Below, piece by piece: positions 9,247-18,190 of a stretch of 59,010 nt of DNA. Positions within the stretch are counted from its first letter, which is position 1. Each line of letters opens with the position of its first letter. The translations under genes and the position numbers were made by a program. This DNA is from JAGOEF01 sp029564465 (lineage in GTDB: Bacteria; Bacteroidota; Bacteroidia; Bacteroidales; ML635J-15): positions 1-59,010 of the forward strand of contig JAKQPY010000008.1 of the NCBI GenBank assembly GCA_029564465.1, read 5' to 3'. The notes under the pieces were generated by a model that was given only the letters and a program-made list of their open reading frames with translations, was not told the origin of the DNA and did not search any database.

Positions 9247-9770
9247 TCAACGGTCCACGACGATGGGGACAAAATTATTTGTGCTCCCATACGGCATAAG
9301 GTATGGGCTATGGCTAAACTTTCGGGGTAATTGTCTGCGCAAATATTAAGGCCAATTTTTCCCAGGGGAGTATCGATTACATTTAGTGTGGTGCCGATTT
9401 CATAATATTCGTGCTCAACCACGAGGAGATTAATTTTGCTGTATTTCAGAAGAATTTCTCCCTTTGGACTGACCAAAATTGCTGTGTTAAATCTTTTATC
9501 TCCGCGTTTTTCGGTTAAACCAACGCCGATATACACATTGTGTTTTGCGGCCAGTTCACCGAAGTAATTACTGTAAGGTCCGGGTATTGGCAAACACTCG
9601 GTTTTTGACGAAGGATGCGTCCATGCGAAGTCGATGGTTTCGGGCAATAAAACTAAATCACATTTTTTCGAGGCTGCTTCAGCCACAAGAGCTGCTGCCC
9701 TTTCAAAATTGCGATCCGGCTCCCCGCCTTCAACCAGAAGTTGAGCAAGACCGATAATAACCGATGCCAT
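9114..9770 (-). CDS. Carbon-nitrogen hydrolase (nitrilase superfamily), 3'-truncated at a fusion junction
   Basis: An amidase or nitrilase-type hydrolase. From the preferred ATG at 9770 (MASVIIGLAQ) the Glu-Lys-Cys triad is complete: E44 in LLPETIDFAW, K112 in KYSKINLL and C144 in GLNICADNYPES. Native sequence runs to about residue 207 (LYNVVMVST, base 9150). The remaining residues are antisense of the radical SAM gene on the plus strand, so the last 60 or so residues of the family are missing. An upstream in-frame codon at 9830 would add 20 atypical residues and is less likely. The substrate cannot be inferred. Confidence 0.8.
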   Translation of the reverse strand: MASVIIGLAQLLVEGGEPDRNFERAAALVAEAASKKCDLVLLPETIDFAWTHPSSKTECLPIPGPYSNYFGELAAKHNVYIGVGLTEKRGDKRFNTAILVSPKGEILLKYSKINLLVVEHEYYEIGTTLNVIDTPLGKIGLNICADNYPESLAIAHTLCRMGAQIILSPSSWTVDYCITEAEDPYRDKWIKPLLHIASLYNVVMVSTTMDSLIVSFVS

Positions 9771-9869
9771 AGTTGTAAAAATTTCAACCCAAAAGTAATA
9801 AAATAGCCGGTGACGCCAACTTCGATACAATATTTTAACAACGCTGACTTCATTTATAAAGATAATTGC

Positions 9870-9877
9870 TACTTTTG
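9870..9877 (+). promoter_or_regulatory. Bacteroidota -7 element TACTTTTG
   Basis: Exact TAnnTTTG match 16 bp before the ATG of the epimerase gene and after the divergently oriented nitrilase gene, where a new promoter is needed. No TTTG was found at the expected -33 distance. Confidence 0.45.
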
Positions 9878-9893
9878 ATAAAATGATTTTTTA

Positions 9894-10841
9894 ATGCGAA
9901 CAGTGCTCATAACCGGTGGTGCAGGTTTTATCGGAAGTAATCTGGCTGATTACATGCTGTTGAATGGCTGGCAGGTTATTGCCGTTGATAATTTTGACCC
10001 TTTTTATAGCGAAGAAATAAAGCGAAACAATATTAAAAATGCCTTAACTTATTCGGGATATCGCTTCATTGAAATGGATATCCATAAAACCGAAGAACTG
10101 GTTTCGCAACTTCATCAACCCATTGATGTCGTAATACATCTGGCTGCCAAAGCCGGAGTAAGGCATTCAATTACAAATCCAGTGGGGTATGAAGAAACCA
10201 ATTATCTCGGAACCATCAAAATTTGCGACCTGGCAAAGCAATTGAACATCCCGAAAATAATTTTTGCTTCTTCATCAAGCGTGTATGGCACCAATCCGAT
10301 GCTGCCCTGGAACGAAGATACAACGGCAGTATCTCCCGTGAGCCCGTATGCTACCACCAAGGTGATGTCGGAAGAATATGGAAGAAAATTCTCGGAAGAA
10401 ACAGGAATACAGTTTACTGTCCTTCGTTTTTTTAGTGTTTACGGACCACGTATGCGACCCGACCTTATGATGTTTAAAATAGCCCGAAACATATTGGAAA
10501 ACAAAGAAATAACTGTTTTTGGCGACGGCTCTTCGAAACGCGATTATACCTATATCGACGATATTGTTTCTGGCATTATCCAAGCAATTGTTTATAATGG
10601 AAAACGATTTGATATTTTCAATCTGGGCAGCCGCAATCCAATATCTCTAGAACAAATTATTTCGATATTCGAGCAAATAACAAAGCTTAAGGCCAACACC
10701 AAATATGCTCCTTTTTTTACCGGAGAATCGAATAGCACAGAGGCAGATATTCGAAAAGCACAATTTTCGCTGGGTTATCATCCTAAAACAGAAATTCAAG
10801 AGGGAATCAGACTATTCCTTCAATCGGTTGGTACCATCTGA
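9894..10841 (+). CDS. NAD-dependent epimerase/dehydratase, UDP-glucuronate 4-epimerase-like
   Basis: Extended SDR enzyme, 315 residues. The NAD-binding motif is GGAGFIGSN at residues 7-15, and the string AAKAGVRHSI is typical of UDP-glucuronate C4-epimerases. The catalytic Tyr-Lys pair lies in SPYATTKVMSEEY, and the substrate part shows VYGPRMRPDLMMFK and GDGSSKRDYTYIDDI. These favour UDP-GlcA to UDP-GalA epimerisation, but a related UDP-sugar epimerase or dehydratase is possible. It probably supplies a sugar nucleotide to the export locus that starts 97 bp downstream. Confidence 0.9.
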   Translation: MRTVLITGGAGFIGSNLADYMLLNGWQVIAVDNFDPFYSEEIKRNNIKNALTYSGYRFIEMDIHKTEELVSQLHQPIDVVIHLAAKAGVRHSITNPVGYEETNYLGTIKICDLAKQLNIPKIIFASSSSVYGTNPMLPWNEDTTAVSPVSPYATTKVMSEEYGRKFSEETGIQFTVLRFFSVYGPRMRPDLMMFKIARNILENKEITVFGDGSSKRDYTYIDDIVSGIIQAIVYNGKRFDIFNLGSRNPISLEQIISIFEQITKLKANTKYAPFFTGESNSTEADIRKAQFSLGYHPKTEIQEGIRLFLQSVGTI

Positions 10842-10938
10842 ATTCTTCTTTTTTCCAGCGTTGGGGTTAGTTACAAACTTACGGTGAATCAATGAAAATT
10901 ATTTATCTTTACATCTACAAATATGACAGGTAGCTTGC

Positions 10939-11763
10939 ATGGAAAACAAGACTAAGATAATAGACCCGAATAAGAAAACGGGTGTTCTCGAATATCTGAG
11001 CATTATCTGGGACTACCGCTATCTGTCTCAATCACTGGCTAAGGCAGACATTAAAGGTAAATATGCCAAAACATATTCCGGAGTTTTTCTCAGTGTTCTT
11101 CAGTCCTTTATAGGATTGGGCGTATATTGGGTTATTTTTGGGATTGCATTAAACATCGATACAAGTGGGACACCATACCCTTTATTTGTTTTACCCGGTC
11201 TTATATTGTGGCAATATTTTTCCTATCTGACTGGAACTGCAAGTGGTGCAATTATTCAGTCGGAGCACTTAATAACAAAATTATATTTCCCCAGAATAAA
11301 TCTTGTTTTCGCAAAAGCAATTTCCGGTCTTGTCGAAATGGGGGCAGGTAGCTTTGTGTTTATTGTCTTTATGTTGATTTACAAGCTCCCGGTGAATATT
11401 AACTGGATGTTTATTCCGCTGATACTTGCCGCATTGATTATAGCGGGGCTTTCAATAGCTTTATGGATTAGTATTATTTCGTTGTATATCCGAGATCTGG
11501 GTAATATTATTATTCAACTTACCAACTTTATTATTTTTGTCACACCGGTTTTTTACCCGGGAACAATTGTCCCGGAAGGGTTTCGCATTATTTTGTTTCT
11601 AAACCCCTTGGCCGGAATTATCGAGACATTGCGTTGGGCTTTATTTGGACATGGTTTGCCCGATTCAGGATATTTACTTGGGATTATTCCCGTCGCCGTT
11701 TTCATGGTGAGTGGCTTTTTTATTTTTAAAAAAATTGAGAAAAAAATAACCGACCTACTCTGA
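10939..11763 (+). CDS. ABC-2 type polysaccharide export permease (Wzm-like)
   Basis: A 274-residue integral membrane protein with about six hydrophobic segments, the first near residue 50 (FLSVLQSFIGLGVYWVIFGI) and the last near residue 255. The order, length and the phrase FVTPVFYPGTIVPEGF in the second half match the membrane subunit of Wzm/TagG/KpsM exporters, which move lipid-linked glycans across the inner membrane. The stop overlaps the start of the ATPase gene (TGATG), so the two subunits are coupled. Confidence 0.93.
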   Translation: MENKTKIIDPNKKTGVLEYLSIIWDYRYLSQSLAKADIKGKYAKTYSGVFLSVLQSFIGLGVYWVIFGIALNIDTSGTPYPLFVLPGLILWQYFSYLTGTASGAIIQSEHLITKLYFPRINLVFAKAISGLVEMGAGSFVFIVFMLIYKLPVNINWMFIPLILAALIIAGLSIALWISIISLYIRDLGNIIIQLTNFIIFVTPVFYPGTIVPEGFRIILFLNPLAGIIETLRWALFGHGLPDSGYLLGIIPVAVFMVSGFFIFKKIEKKITDLL

Positions 11764-12962
11764 TGCAAAATGCAATTAAAATAACTGATGTTTCGAAATA
11801 TTATCTTATCGCTGACCACGATAATCCCAGGAATAAACGAAATCGTAAGAAAAAATTCTGTGCCCTACGAAAAATAAGCTTCGAAGTAAAATCAGGAAAG
11901 ACTTTGGCTATAACAGGACCAAATGGTTCAGGTAAAAGTACCTTACTGAAATTGATAGCTGAAGTAACTTATCCTTCCGAAGGAATTATCACAACTACTG
12001 GCAGGGTAGTATCGATTCTTGAAATCGGGGTTGGCTTTAATCCTGAATTATCCGGACTTGAAAACATTTATCTCAGTGCAGGTTTGTATGGCATAAACAA
12101 AAAAAACTTGACTGATAAATTACCTTATATAGTCGAACTTTTTGGTTTCAGTGAGTTTTTAGATACCCCGGTGAAATATTACAGCAGTGGTATGTATATG
12201 AGGCTGGCATTTTCGGTTATTACCCGGATTGATGCCGATATATACCTTTTTGATGAGATATTGAGTGTAGGTGACACTGTGTTTCAAACAAGAGCGCTTG
12301 AGGAGATCAGACAGTTGAAAAAAAAGGGGGCGACCATTTGTTTTGTTTCCCATAACCCAAATGAAATTGCGGAACTTTGCGATTCGATGTTGTTGCTGAA
12401 TAAAGGGGAAATTGTTTATATTGGTTCACCGGGAGAAGCCTTGAAGGAATTTCAAAAAATAATGGCTAACCCCGACTCTAACGTGGCGATGCATAATCAT
12501 CAACTTGAAAAAGTGCAGCTTGCATCAGGTAAAAACCAATTGACAACCAATGAGCATTTTTTATTTGATGCTAGTCATTTGCAGATTTCTAGCGATTTTA
12601 AAACGGATGCTTTTATTAACGCCGATAAAGATATTAGGCTCCGCCTCGAGTTTTTGTACTTAAGTGATAAAACGGTGCAAGTCGGTTTCCTAATTAAAGA
12701 CAGGTATCAAACGGTAATAAGTTCTATGTTCCAGAACTTTTCCCCTGTTGAAAGTCCGGAAGTTTGTTTTATGGAAGTCGTTTTTCAGGCAAATACATTC
12801 AATCCCTCAACATATCTGATTGATGTGATTGTGTTCAACGACAATGTTTTGTCAGTACTGTACCCAAGCATATTGCGTTGTAATTTTACATCAGAAAACA
12901 TTTCAGGTACTACTTTGGGCTATGTAAATACTTTTTGTAGAATTCAAACTGGTACATTATGA
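11763..12962 (+). CDS. ABC polysaccharide export ATPase with C-terminal glycan-recognition-like domain (Wzt-like)
   Basis: Residues 1-240 are the nucleotide-binding domain: Walker A GPNGSGKSTLL near residues 52-62, the YSSGMYMRLAFS signature that replaces LSGGQ in O-antigen exporters, Walker B IYLFDEILSVGD and switch His in FVSHNPNE. Residues of about 255-399 are an extra beta-rich domain (LRLEFLYLSDKTVQVGFLI). In Wzt proteins such a domain binds the finished, end-capped glycan before export; this role is inferred here from position and size. It overlaps its permease upstream and the asparagine-synthase-like gene downstream by 4 bp. Confidence 0.92.
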   Translation: MQNAIKITDVSKYYLIADHDNPRNKRNRKKKFCALRKISFEVKSGKTLAITGPNGSGKSTLLKLIAEVTYPSEGIITTTGRVVSILEIGVGFNPELSGLENIYLSAGLYGINKKNLTDKLPYIVELFGFSEFLDTPVKYYSSGMYMRLAFSVITRIDADIYLFDEILSVGDTVFQTRALEEIRQLKKKGATICFVSHNPNEIAELCDSMLLLNKGEIVYIGSPGEALKEFQKIMANPDSNVAMHNHQLEKVQLASGKNQLTTNEHFLFDASHLQISSDFKTDAFINADKDIRLRLEFLYLSDKTVQVGFLIKDRYQTVISSMFQNFSPVESPEVCFMEVVFQANTFNPSTYLIDVIVFNDNVLSVLYPSILRCNFTSENISGTTLGYVNTFCRIQTGTL

Positions 12963-14707
12963 GATCACTGTTAGGGATATATCGGCTTAATCCAGATTTC
13001 GATCTGAAAAACACGCAAGTTGTTGAGAATTGCTTCGTTAAAGACAGAAATCAGGACAAGCTGCATAGTCATGGTGCTGGTGATTTTAAAATAATTCAGT
13101 ATGAATACTTCAACGACATTCAGCATATTTATAAAACCCCTGATTCTTTGCTTGGTTTCAATGGCACAATTTATCCCCGTTGTATGCCATCTGATTTGCC
13201 GGAATGCAGTCCCGACAAGTTGTTGAACCATGTTGCTGAAACACTTATACCAGAAGATATCGAAACAGTTAAAAGATTTGGAGGAAAATATAACCTGTTT
13301 TATTACAACGTCAAAACAAACACACTGAATCTTGTAAACGATCGATTTGGACTTCAACCCATGTTCTATTATTGCGATAATGATGTTTTTATGTTTTGCA
13401 GCGATTATGAGGCCCTGGCTGAATATAAGGACTGTAAAAACAATATCAGCCGCGAAGCTCTTATGGAATATTTGATTTTTGGGGCACCTCAAAACAACAA
13501 AACATTTTTAAAAGATATCAGATTGCTCCCACCCGGGAGCAAGGTGTCATGTTACAAGGGTCTAATTTCTTTCGAACACTTTTATCCTAACCTTGATATC
13601 AATAATAGTGCAGACGATTTACATGAAATTTCATACAATTATTACAATTGCTTTCGCCGGGAAGTAAACCTGATGCTCAACTGGTACCCTAATGTTGATA
13701 TTACCCTTACCGGAGGCACCGATACCCGGATGATACTGGGGGCAATGGATGAAGGGTTGCGGGGTCAGCATCAGTTTATGACATTTAGATATAAGCTGAT
13801 TCCGGATGAAGAGAATCAGGATATAATTATTGCCCGGTTATTGGCAAAGGAATTTGGTCTCAAGCATCAGGTGGTTGAAAGGAATTTTTACTCCCCGCAA
13901 CTTATGGGTGAAAACTATTTTAAAGGGTTGCGCAACACCACAACATTCTTCGTTTCAGGTTATCTTGGTTCCGAAACCCTTCGTTTTTCTCCATCATATC
14001 CGAATAATATCTCGGAAATAACAAGGAAGTTTATTACTAATAAATCGAATTCATATTTATATAATACAACCCAGGATTTTATTTTTCATATCGAAAATTC
14101 TTATGCTGCAAATAAAACACTGCGTATTGCAAATCATGGCCTGAATAAATTGTTCAATAAATCGGTGTTTTTAAATTTCAATGCTTACGAGGAAGAAATC
14201 TATCGTTCGATATCGCATGTAAAAAACGATTTTAAAGAACTGTCGTATACCGGCAATTACCTTATCCGAAGCTTCTTTTCGAGGCATTGTGGCGGCGCAA
14301 AAAGTAATATGCTTTTACCTTCGGTTGTAAACCAGTATTTATTTTCACCCTATGCCTTACCCGATATATTACAAATAGCATGGGGTATAAATCCAAAATT
14401 TCTTTTTAGCAACAATAAGGGGATTTCAAATTATATTCTGAAAGAATTTTTACCTGATTTTTGCGGAATTCCATCAAATTCCCACATTACACAGCATGAA
14501 GGAACGGTTCTTAAGCCATTGAATCAAGGTAGATTGGCTGTAGATTGTTTTAAATTTGATTACCCTGCATCATCCCAATTTGTAACAAACGATATGTTCA
14601 ATTCGGTTTTTAAAACAGAAACGATTATGTCGGAATATATAATTAAAAATCGACAAAACCATGTCTGGTTCGATTTGAAGCTGTGGTTCGATTATATGTT
14701 CAGGTAA
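12959..14707 (+). CDS. Asparagine-synthase-like protein, glutaminase half lacking the catalytic Cys
   Basis: A 582-residue protein with the two-domain layout of AsnB: an N-terminal Ntn-like half (to about residue 200; NLVNDRFGLQPMFYY resembles the AsnB region NLARDRxGxKPLYYY) and a C-terminal ATP-pyrophosphatase half. Two things are unlike a normal enzyme. The N-terminus reads MRSLLGIYRL, so Cys2, the glutaminase nucleophile, is absent. The PP-loop reads LTGGTDTR near residue 250 instead of SGGxDS. It may use ammonia or a different amine, or activate a carboxylate as beta-lactam or lasso-peptide synthetases do; this is open. It overlaps the ATPase gene by 4 bp and so belongs to the export operon. 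Confidence 0.8.
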   Translation: MRSLLGIYRLNPDFDLKNTQVVENCFVKDRNQDKLHSHGAGDFKIIQYEYFNDIQHIYKTPDSLLGFNGTIYPRCMPSDLPECSPDKLLNHVAETLIPEDIETVKRFGGKYNLFYYNVKTNTLNLVNDRFGLQPMFYYCDNDVFMFCSDYEALAEYKDCKNNISREALMEYLIFGAPQNNKTFLKDIRLLPPGSKVSCYKGLISFEHFYPNLDINNSADDLHEISYNYYNCFRREVNLMLNWYPNVDITLTGGTDTRMILGAMDEGLRGQHQFMTFRYKLIPDEENQDIIIARLLAKEFGLKHQVVERNFYSPQLMGENYFKGLRNTTTFFVSGYLGSETLRFSPSYPNNISEITRKFITNKSNSYLYNTTQDFIFHIENSYAANKTLRIANHGLNKLFNKSVFLNFNAYEEEIYRSISHVKNDFKELSYTGNYLIRSFFSRHCGGAKSNMLLPSVVNQYLFSPYALPDILQIAWGINPKFLFSNNKGISNYILKEFLPDFCGIPSNSHITQHEGTVLKPLNQGRLAVDCFKFDYPASSQFVTNDMFNSVFKTETIMSEYIIKNRQNHVWFDLKLWFDYMFR

Positions 14708-14796
14708 TAGTGTTTATCTGAATTGTCAGCTTAAATAGATTATATAATTGGTAAAAGTTTTAGAATTTGATTGAGGATTAATTTAGTTTTTGAAAC

Positions 14797-14828
14797 TTGT
14801 TTTTGAATGAATTGTTTCATTACATTTG
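14797..14828 (+). promoter_or_regulatory. Bacteroidota promoter (TTG, 21 bp, TACATTTG)
   Basis: TTG at 14797-14799 and an exact -7 element TACATTTG at 14821-14828, separated by 21 bp, in a 156-bp intergenic space. The -7 element is 35 bp before the ATG of the carbamoyltransferase gene. It probably starts the transcript running from the carbamoyltransferase toward the membrane protein ending at 22414. Confidence 0.6.
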
Positions 14829-14863
14829 AAATGAAGTTTTACATAAAGTTATATTAGAATACT

Positions 14864-16591
14864 ATGAATGTATTGGGTATAAACGGGCTTGGGGTTCTTC
14901 CGTCGGCGGGCATTGTGTCGAATGGCAAATTACTGGCGTTTGCCGAAGAAGAGCGGTTTACACGGCTAAAAGGCAGTTTTGGGTTTATGCCTGGAGCAGC
15001 TACCGATTTTTGCCTCAAACAAGCCGGTTTATCGCTGGAGAAAATTGATGCAATCGCATTTGGATGGAATAGCAATTTATACCGTTTCGAAATGCCCCTG
15101 TTTTCGTTTTGGAAGTACCTGACACGAAGTCCAAAAATTCAAAAAACAGGAAATATGGTTAGCTTTACAGCTGAACTACTAAAATATCACCCGAAGCATG
15201 TGAAGTCCAAAATAGACGAAATGTTGGGTAATTATGCAGGTTATAATAAAAGAATCCCGGTTCATTTTGTTTCACACCATCACGCTCATGCAGCTACAGC
15301 TTTCTACCTTTCGGGATTCGACAGTAGTTATATTCTGGTTATTGATGGCAGCGGAGAAAAAAACTGTACGAGTATTTTTAAAGGCACCGGCCAGGAAATA
15401 AAACATATCGAAAGCATTAATATCCCTGATTCTTTAGGTTGGTTTTACCAGAGCATCACCGAGTTTTTGGGTTTCTCACCAAATCACCACGAAGGTAAGC
15501 TTATGGGTTTGGCTGCATATGGAGCTTATGATAAAGCCATTTTCGATAAAATGGAAAAGATAATTCATTATCAACAGGGCGCAAGTTACAGGTATAATGC
15601 ATCATTTGGTTTTTTAGGCAATCATACAACGGGTAAGGTATATAGCAATCAATTGGTTTCTCTGTTGGGTGAGCCACGAAGCAGCGATTCACCAATCAGC
15701 AATTATCATAAAAACATTGCTTTTGCTGCGCAGAAAAAGTTGGAAGAAATTGTTGTGGGAATTGTCAGATACATTGCAAAAAGAAGCGATTTTAACGGAA
15801 ACCTCTGCATTGCCGGTGGAGTCGCATTAAACTGCAAAATGAATGGCGTACTGCTTGAACTTCCCGAAATCGAAAGATTATATATCCCCTCAGTACCCAG
15901 TGATGCCGGGGTATCCTTAGGTGCTGCACTGGCGGTCTCGAAAGCTAAAGCGCAACCGGTTTCTCAAACTACGGAACATGCGTATTGGGGGCCTGAATAT
16001 TCGGATAGCGAAATTGAAAATACGTTAAATAAATTTGGGTTGAATTATTCATCTTGTCAACAAATAGAATCTATTGTAGCAGAATTGTTGTCGCAGGGTA
16101 AAATTGTCGGTTGGTTTCAGGGCAGGATGGAGGCCGGGTCCAGGGCATTGGGGGCTCGTTCAATTCTAGCAAGCCCTCTTGATGCATCGATGAAAGACAT
16201 AATCAACCTCAAGGTAAAGGGCAGAGAAAACTGGCGACCTTTTGCTGCCTCAATTCTGTATGAAGAAAGAGAACGTTTTGTTTTTGCAAAGGATAATGCT
16301 CCATTCATGGCGGTGGCATTTCGGGTTAAACCGGAAGCTCTTAAAATGATTCCTGCTGCTGTTCACATTGACGGAACCACACGACCGCAATTTGTCAAGA
16401 AGGAAATAAATGAAAAATACTGGAACCTGATATCAAAATTTTCTGAAATTACCGGAGTGCCTGCTGTCTTGAACACCTCATTCAATACAAAGGAAGAACC
16501 TATTGTCGAAAACCCCTCACAAGCGATAAAAGCATTTTATGGATCTGGGATGGATTGTTTGGCTATTGGAAATTATTTACTGCAAAAATGA
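14864..16591 (+). CDS. Carbamoyltransferase (NodU/TobZ/CmcH family)
   Basis: It transfers a carbamoyl group from carbamoyl phosphate, through a carbamoyl-adenylate, to a hydroxyl of a sugar or other acceptor. The N-terminal Kae1-like domain has the metal-binding HHHAHAA at residues 138-144 and LVIDGSGE; the C-terminal YrdC-like domain has GWFQGRMEAGSRALGARSI and LNTSFNTKEEP. The length of 575 residues is normal. In a glycan locus it most likely makes an O-carbamoyl sugar. The stop overlaps the start of the deacetylase gene (ATGA). Confidence 0.93.
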   Translation: MNVLGINGLGVLPSAGIVSNGKLLAFAEEERFTRLKGSFGFMPGAATDFCLKQAGLSLEKIDAIAFGWNSNLYRFEMPLFSFWKYLTRSPKIQKTGNMVSFTAELLKYHPKHVKSKIDEMLGNYAGYNKRIPVHFVSHHHAHAATAFYLSGFDSSYILVIDGSGEKNCTSIFKGTGQEIKHIESINIPDSLGWFYQSITEFLGFSPNHHEGKLMGLAAYGAYDKAIFDKMEKIIHYQQGASYRYNASFGFLGNHTTGKVYSNQLVSLLGEPRSSDSPISNYHKNIAFAAQKKLEEIVVGIVRYIAKRSDFNGNLCIAGGVALNCKMNGVLLELPEIERLYIPSVPSDAGVSLGAALAVSKAKAQPVSQTTEHAYWGPEYSDSEIENTLNKFGLNYSSCQQIESIVAELLSQGKIVGWFQGRMEAGSRALGARSILASPLDASMKDIINLKVKGRENWRPFAASILYEERERFVFAKDNAPFMAVAFRVKPEALKMIPAAVHIDGTTRPQFVKKEINEKYWNLISKFSEITGVPAVLNTSFNTKEEPIVENPSQAIKAFYGSGMDCLAIGNYLLQK

Positions 16592-17445
16592 GTGTCCAGT
16601 TCCATATGCTGTCTGTCGATTTGGAAGATTGGTACCAGTCAGCTTACCTCAGAGATTTTGTTGATAATGATAACGCTTTCCCACGCATCGAACAGTCTAC
16701 GGATAAAATTCTGAAAATTTTTCTACAGCATCAGACCAGTGCAACTTTTTTTGTACTGGGAAGTATTGCCGAAAAACATCCTGCCTTAATAAAAAGAATA
16801 GCAGAGGCAGGGCACGAGATTGCTTCCCATGGTTATAGTCACACACCGCTTTATAACTTAACGCCGGAATCATTTCGCAACGAAATAATTAAAACCAACC
16901 AAATTCTCGAACAGATAACTTCGGTTAAACCAAAGGGTTACCGTGCACCTTATGCTTCGTTGAACCAACAAACGGCATGGGCTTTAAAAATCATTACTGA
17001 TGAGTTTGTGTATGATTCAAGTATTTTTCCGATGAAAACACCGTTATATGGTGTTGCTAAGGCCCCACTGGGCATTTATCGTATTGCAGAACACAATGTG
17101 TTGGAAGACGACAATAACTCAAACCTGATCGAAATTCCTTTTAGTATTTATAAAGCATCTTGCCTTAGTATTCCTTGCACAGGGGGCATTTATGTCCGAT
17201 TTCTGCCATTTTCCATGATTAAATACTTTTTTAGTAGTATTGCAAAAAACAGGGCAGTTAATTTTTATTTTCATCCCTGGGAAACAGATACGGAAATTCC
17301 CCGAATAAAAGTTCCAATCAAAAACAGGATTATCTCTTATTATAATGTGGGAAGTTACCCTGACAAAATTAATAAGTTACTTAATAACTTTCGTTTCTGC
17401 AGTATCGAAAATTATTTAAAACTGAATAAGTTTGTGAATGTTTAA
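16588..17445 (+). CDS. Polysaccharide deacetylase (NodB homology domain)
   Basis: Carbohydrate esterase family 4 enzyme of 285 residues. The ATG at 16588 is chosen over an upstream one at 16555 because it gives the usual family start (MSVQFHMLSVDLEDWYQ) and overlaps the previous stop as ATGA. Motifs are VDLEDWY (catalytic Asp), HEIASHGYSHTPL (metal-binding His pair), KGYRAPYASL and FYFHPWE. The short form beginning SVDLEDW resembles the type found in exopolysaccharide loci. There is no signal peptide, so it probably acts on a lipid-linked or nucleotide-linked N-acetyl sugar in the cytoplasm. Confidence 0.9.
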   Translation: MSVQFHMLSVDLEDWYQSAYLRDFVDNDNAFPRIEQSTDKILKIFLQHQTSATFFVLGSIAEKHPALIKRIAEAGHEIASHGYSHTPLYNLTPESFRNEIIKTNQILEQITSVKPKGYRAPYASLNQQTAWALKIITDEFVYDSSIFPMKTPLYGVAKAPLGIYRIAEHNVLEDDNNSNLIEIPFSIYKASCLSIPCTGGIYVRFLPFSMIKYFFSSIAKNRAVNFYFHPWETDTEIPRIKVPIKNRIISYYNVGSYPDKINKLLNNFRFCSIENYLKLNKFVNV

Positions 17446-17478
17446 CTTTGATGAAAAATTAGCGATTTGAATCAACGA

Positions 17479-18171
17479 ATGCGAAAATACCGAATAATTG
17501 CAGTGGTTCCGGCATATAACGAGGCTGATCGCATCGAAGCTGTTATTCACAAAGCCCGCAACTACGTTGATGAAATTATTGTTGTAAACGATGGTTCTTC
17601 GGATGATACATCAGCAATTGCCAGAGTATGTGGTGTTGAAGTAATCGATTTGTTGATTAACCGGGGTGCCGGCTATGCGACGCGATGCGGCTGTGACCAT
17701 GCATTACTTAGGAATGCTGAAATAATAATTACACTTGATGCCGATGGACAACACTGTGCCGCTGATATACCCGACCTGGTCGATACGTTGATAGAATCCC
17801 GTCTTGATATTGTTTTTGGATACCGGATACAGGGAAAAGGAAGCCCTATTGAAAAGAAATTAGGCAATAAAATGCTTTCTTTTATGGTGAGGTGTCTTTA
17901 CAATATGAAGCTAAAAGATGTATTAACCGGATTCCATGCATTTCCCGCTTCCTCTTACCCTTTAATCAGGTGGAAGGCCAACAGGTATGTGTTTATTCTT
18001 GAGTACATAAAAAATGTGTATAAAAACAGGCTTAAGTTTGCTGAAGTGAAAATTAAAACCATATATTTCGAGAAACAGCATGGTATGAAAATTCATGATG
18101 GCATAAAGTCGATGTTTTATTTAATATGGTGGAGGTGCGAATTATTATTTTTCGGCAGAGGTAAAAAATAG
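17479..18171 (+). CDS. Glycosyltransferase family 2 (DPM1-like)
   Basis: GT-A enzyme of 230 residues from the ATG at 17479 (an in-frame TTG lies 12 bp upstream). Motifs are IAVVPAYNEADRIE, VVNDGSSDDT, GAGYATRCGCDHAL, the metal site LDADGQH and the C-terminal TGFHAFPASS region. The size and the DADGQH motif match synthases of polyprenyl-phosphate sugars, which would feed the GT-C-like membrane proteins of the locus; this pairing is inferred. An exact TAnnTTTG at 17443-17450 could give an internal promoter, but it has no -33 partner. Confidence 0.88.
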   Translation: MRKYRIIAVVPAYNEADRIEAVIHKARNYVDEIIVVNDGSSDDTSAIARVCGVEVIDLLINRGAGYATRCGCDHALLRNAEIIITLDADGQHCAADIPDLVDTLIESRLDIVFGYRIQGKGSPIEKKLGNKMLSFMVRCLYNMKLKDVLTGFHAFPASSYPLIRWKANRYVFILEYIKNVYKNRLKFAEVKIKTIYFEKQHGMKIHDGIKSMFYLIWWRCELLFFGRGKK

Positions 18172-18190
18172 ATGGATTAACATTTGAGTT

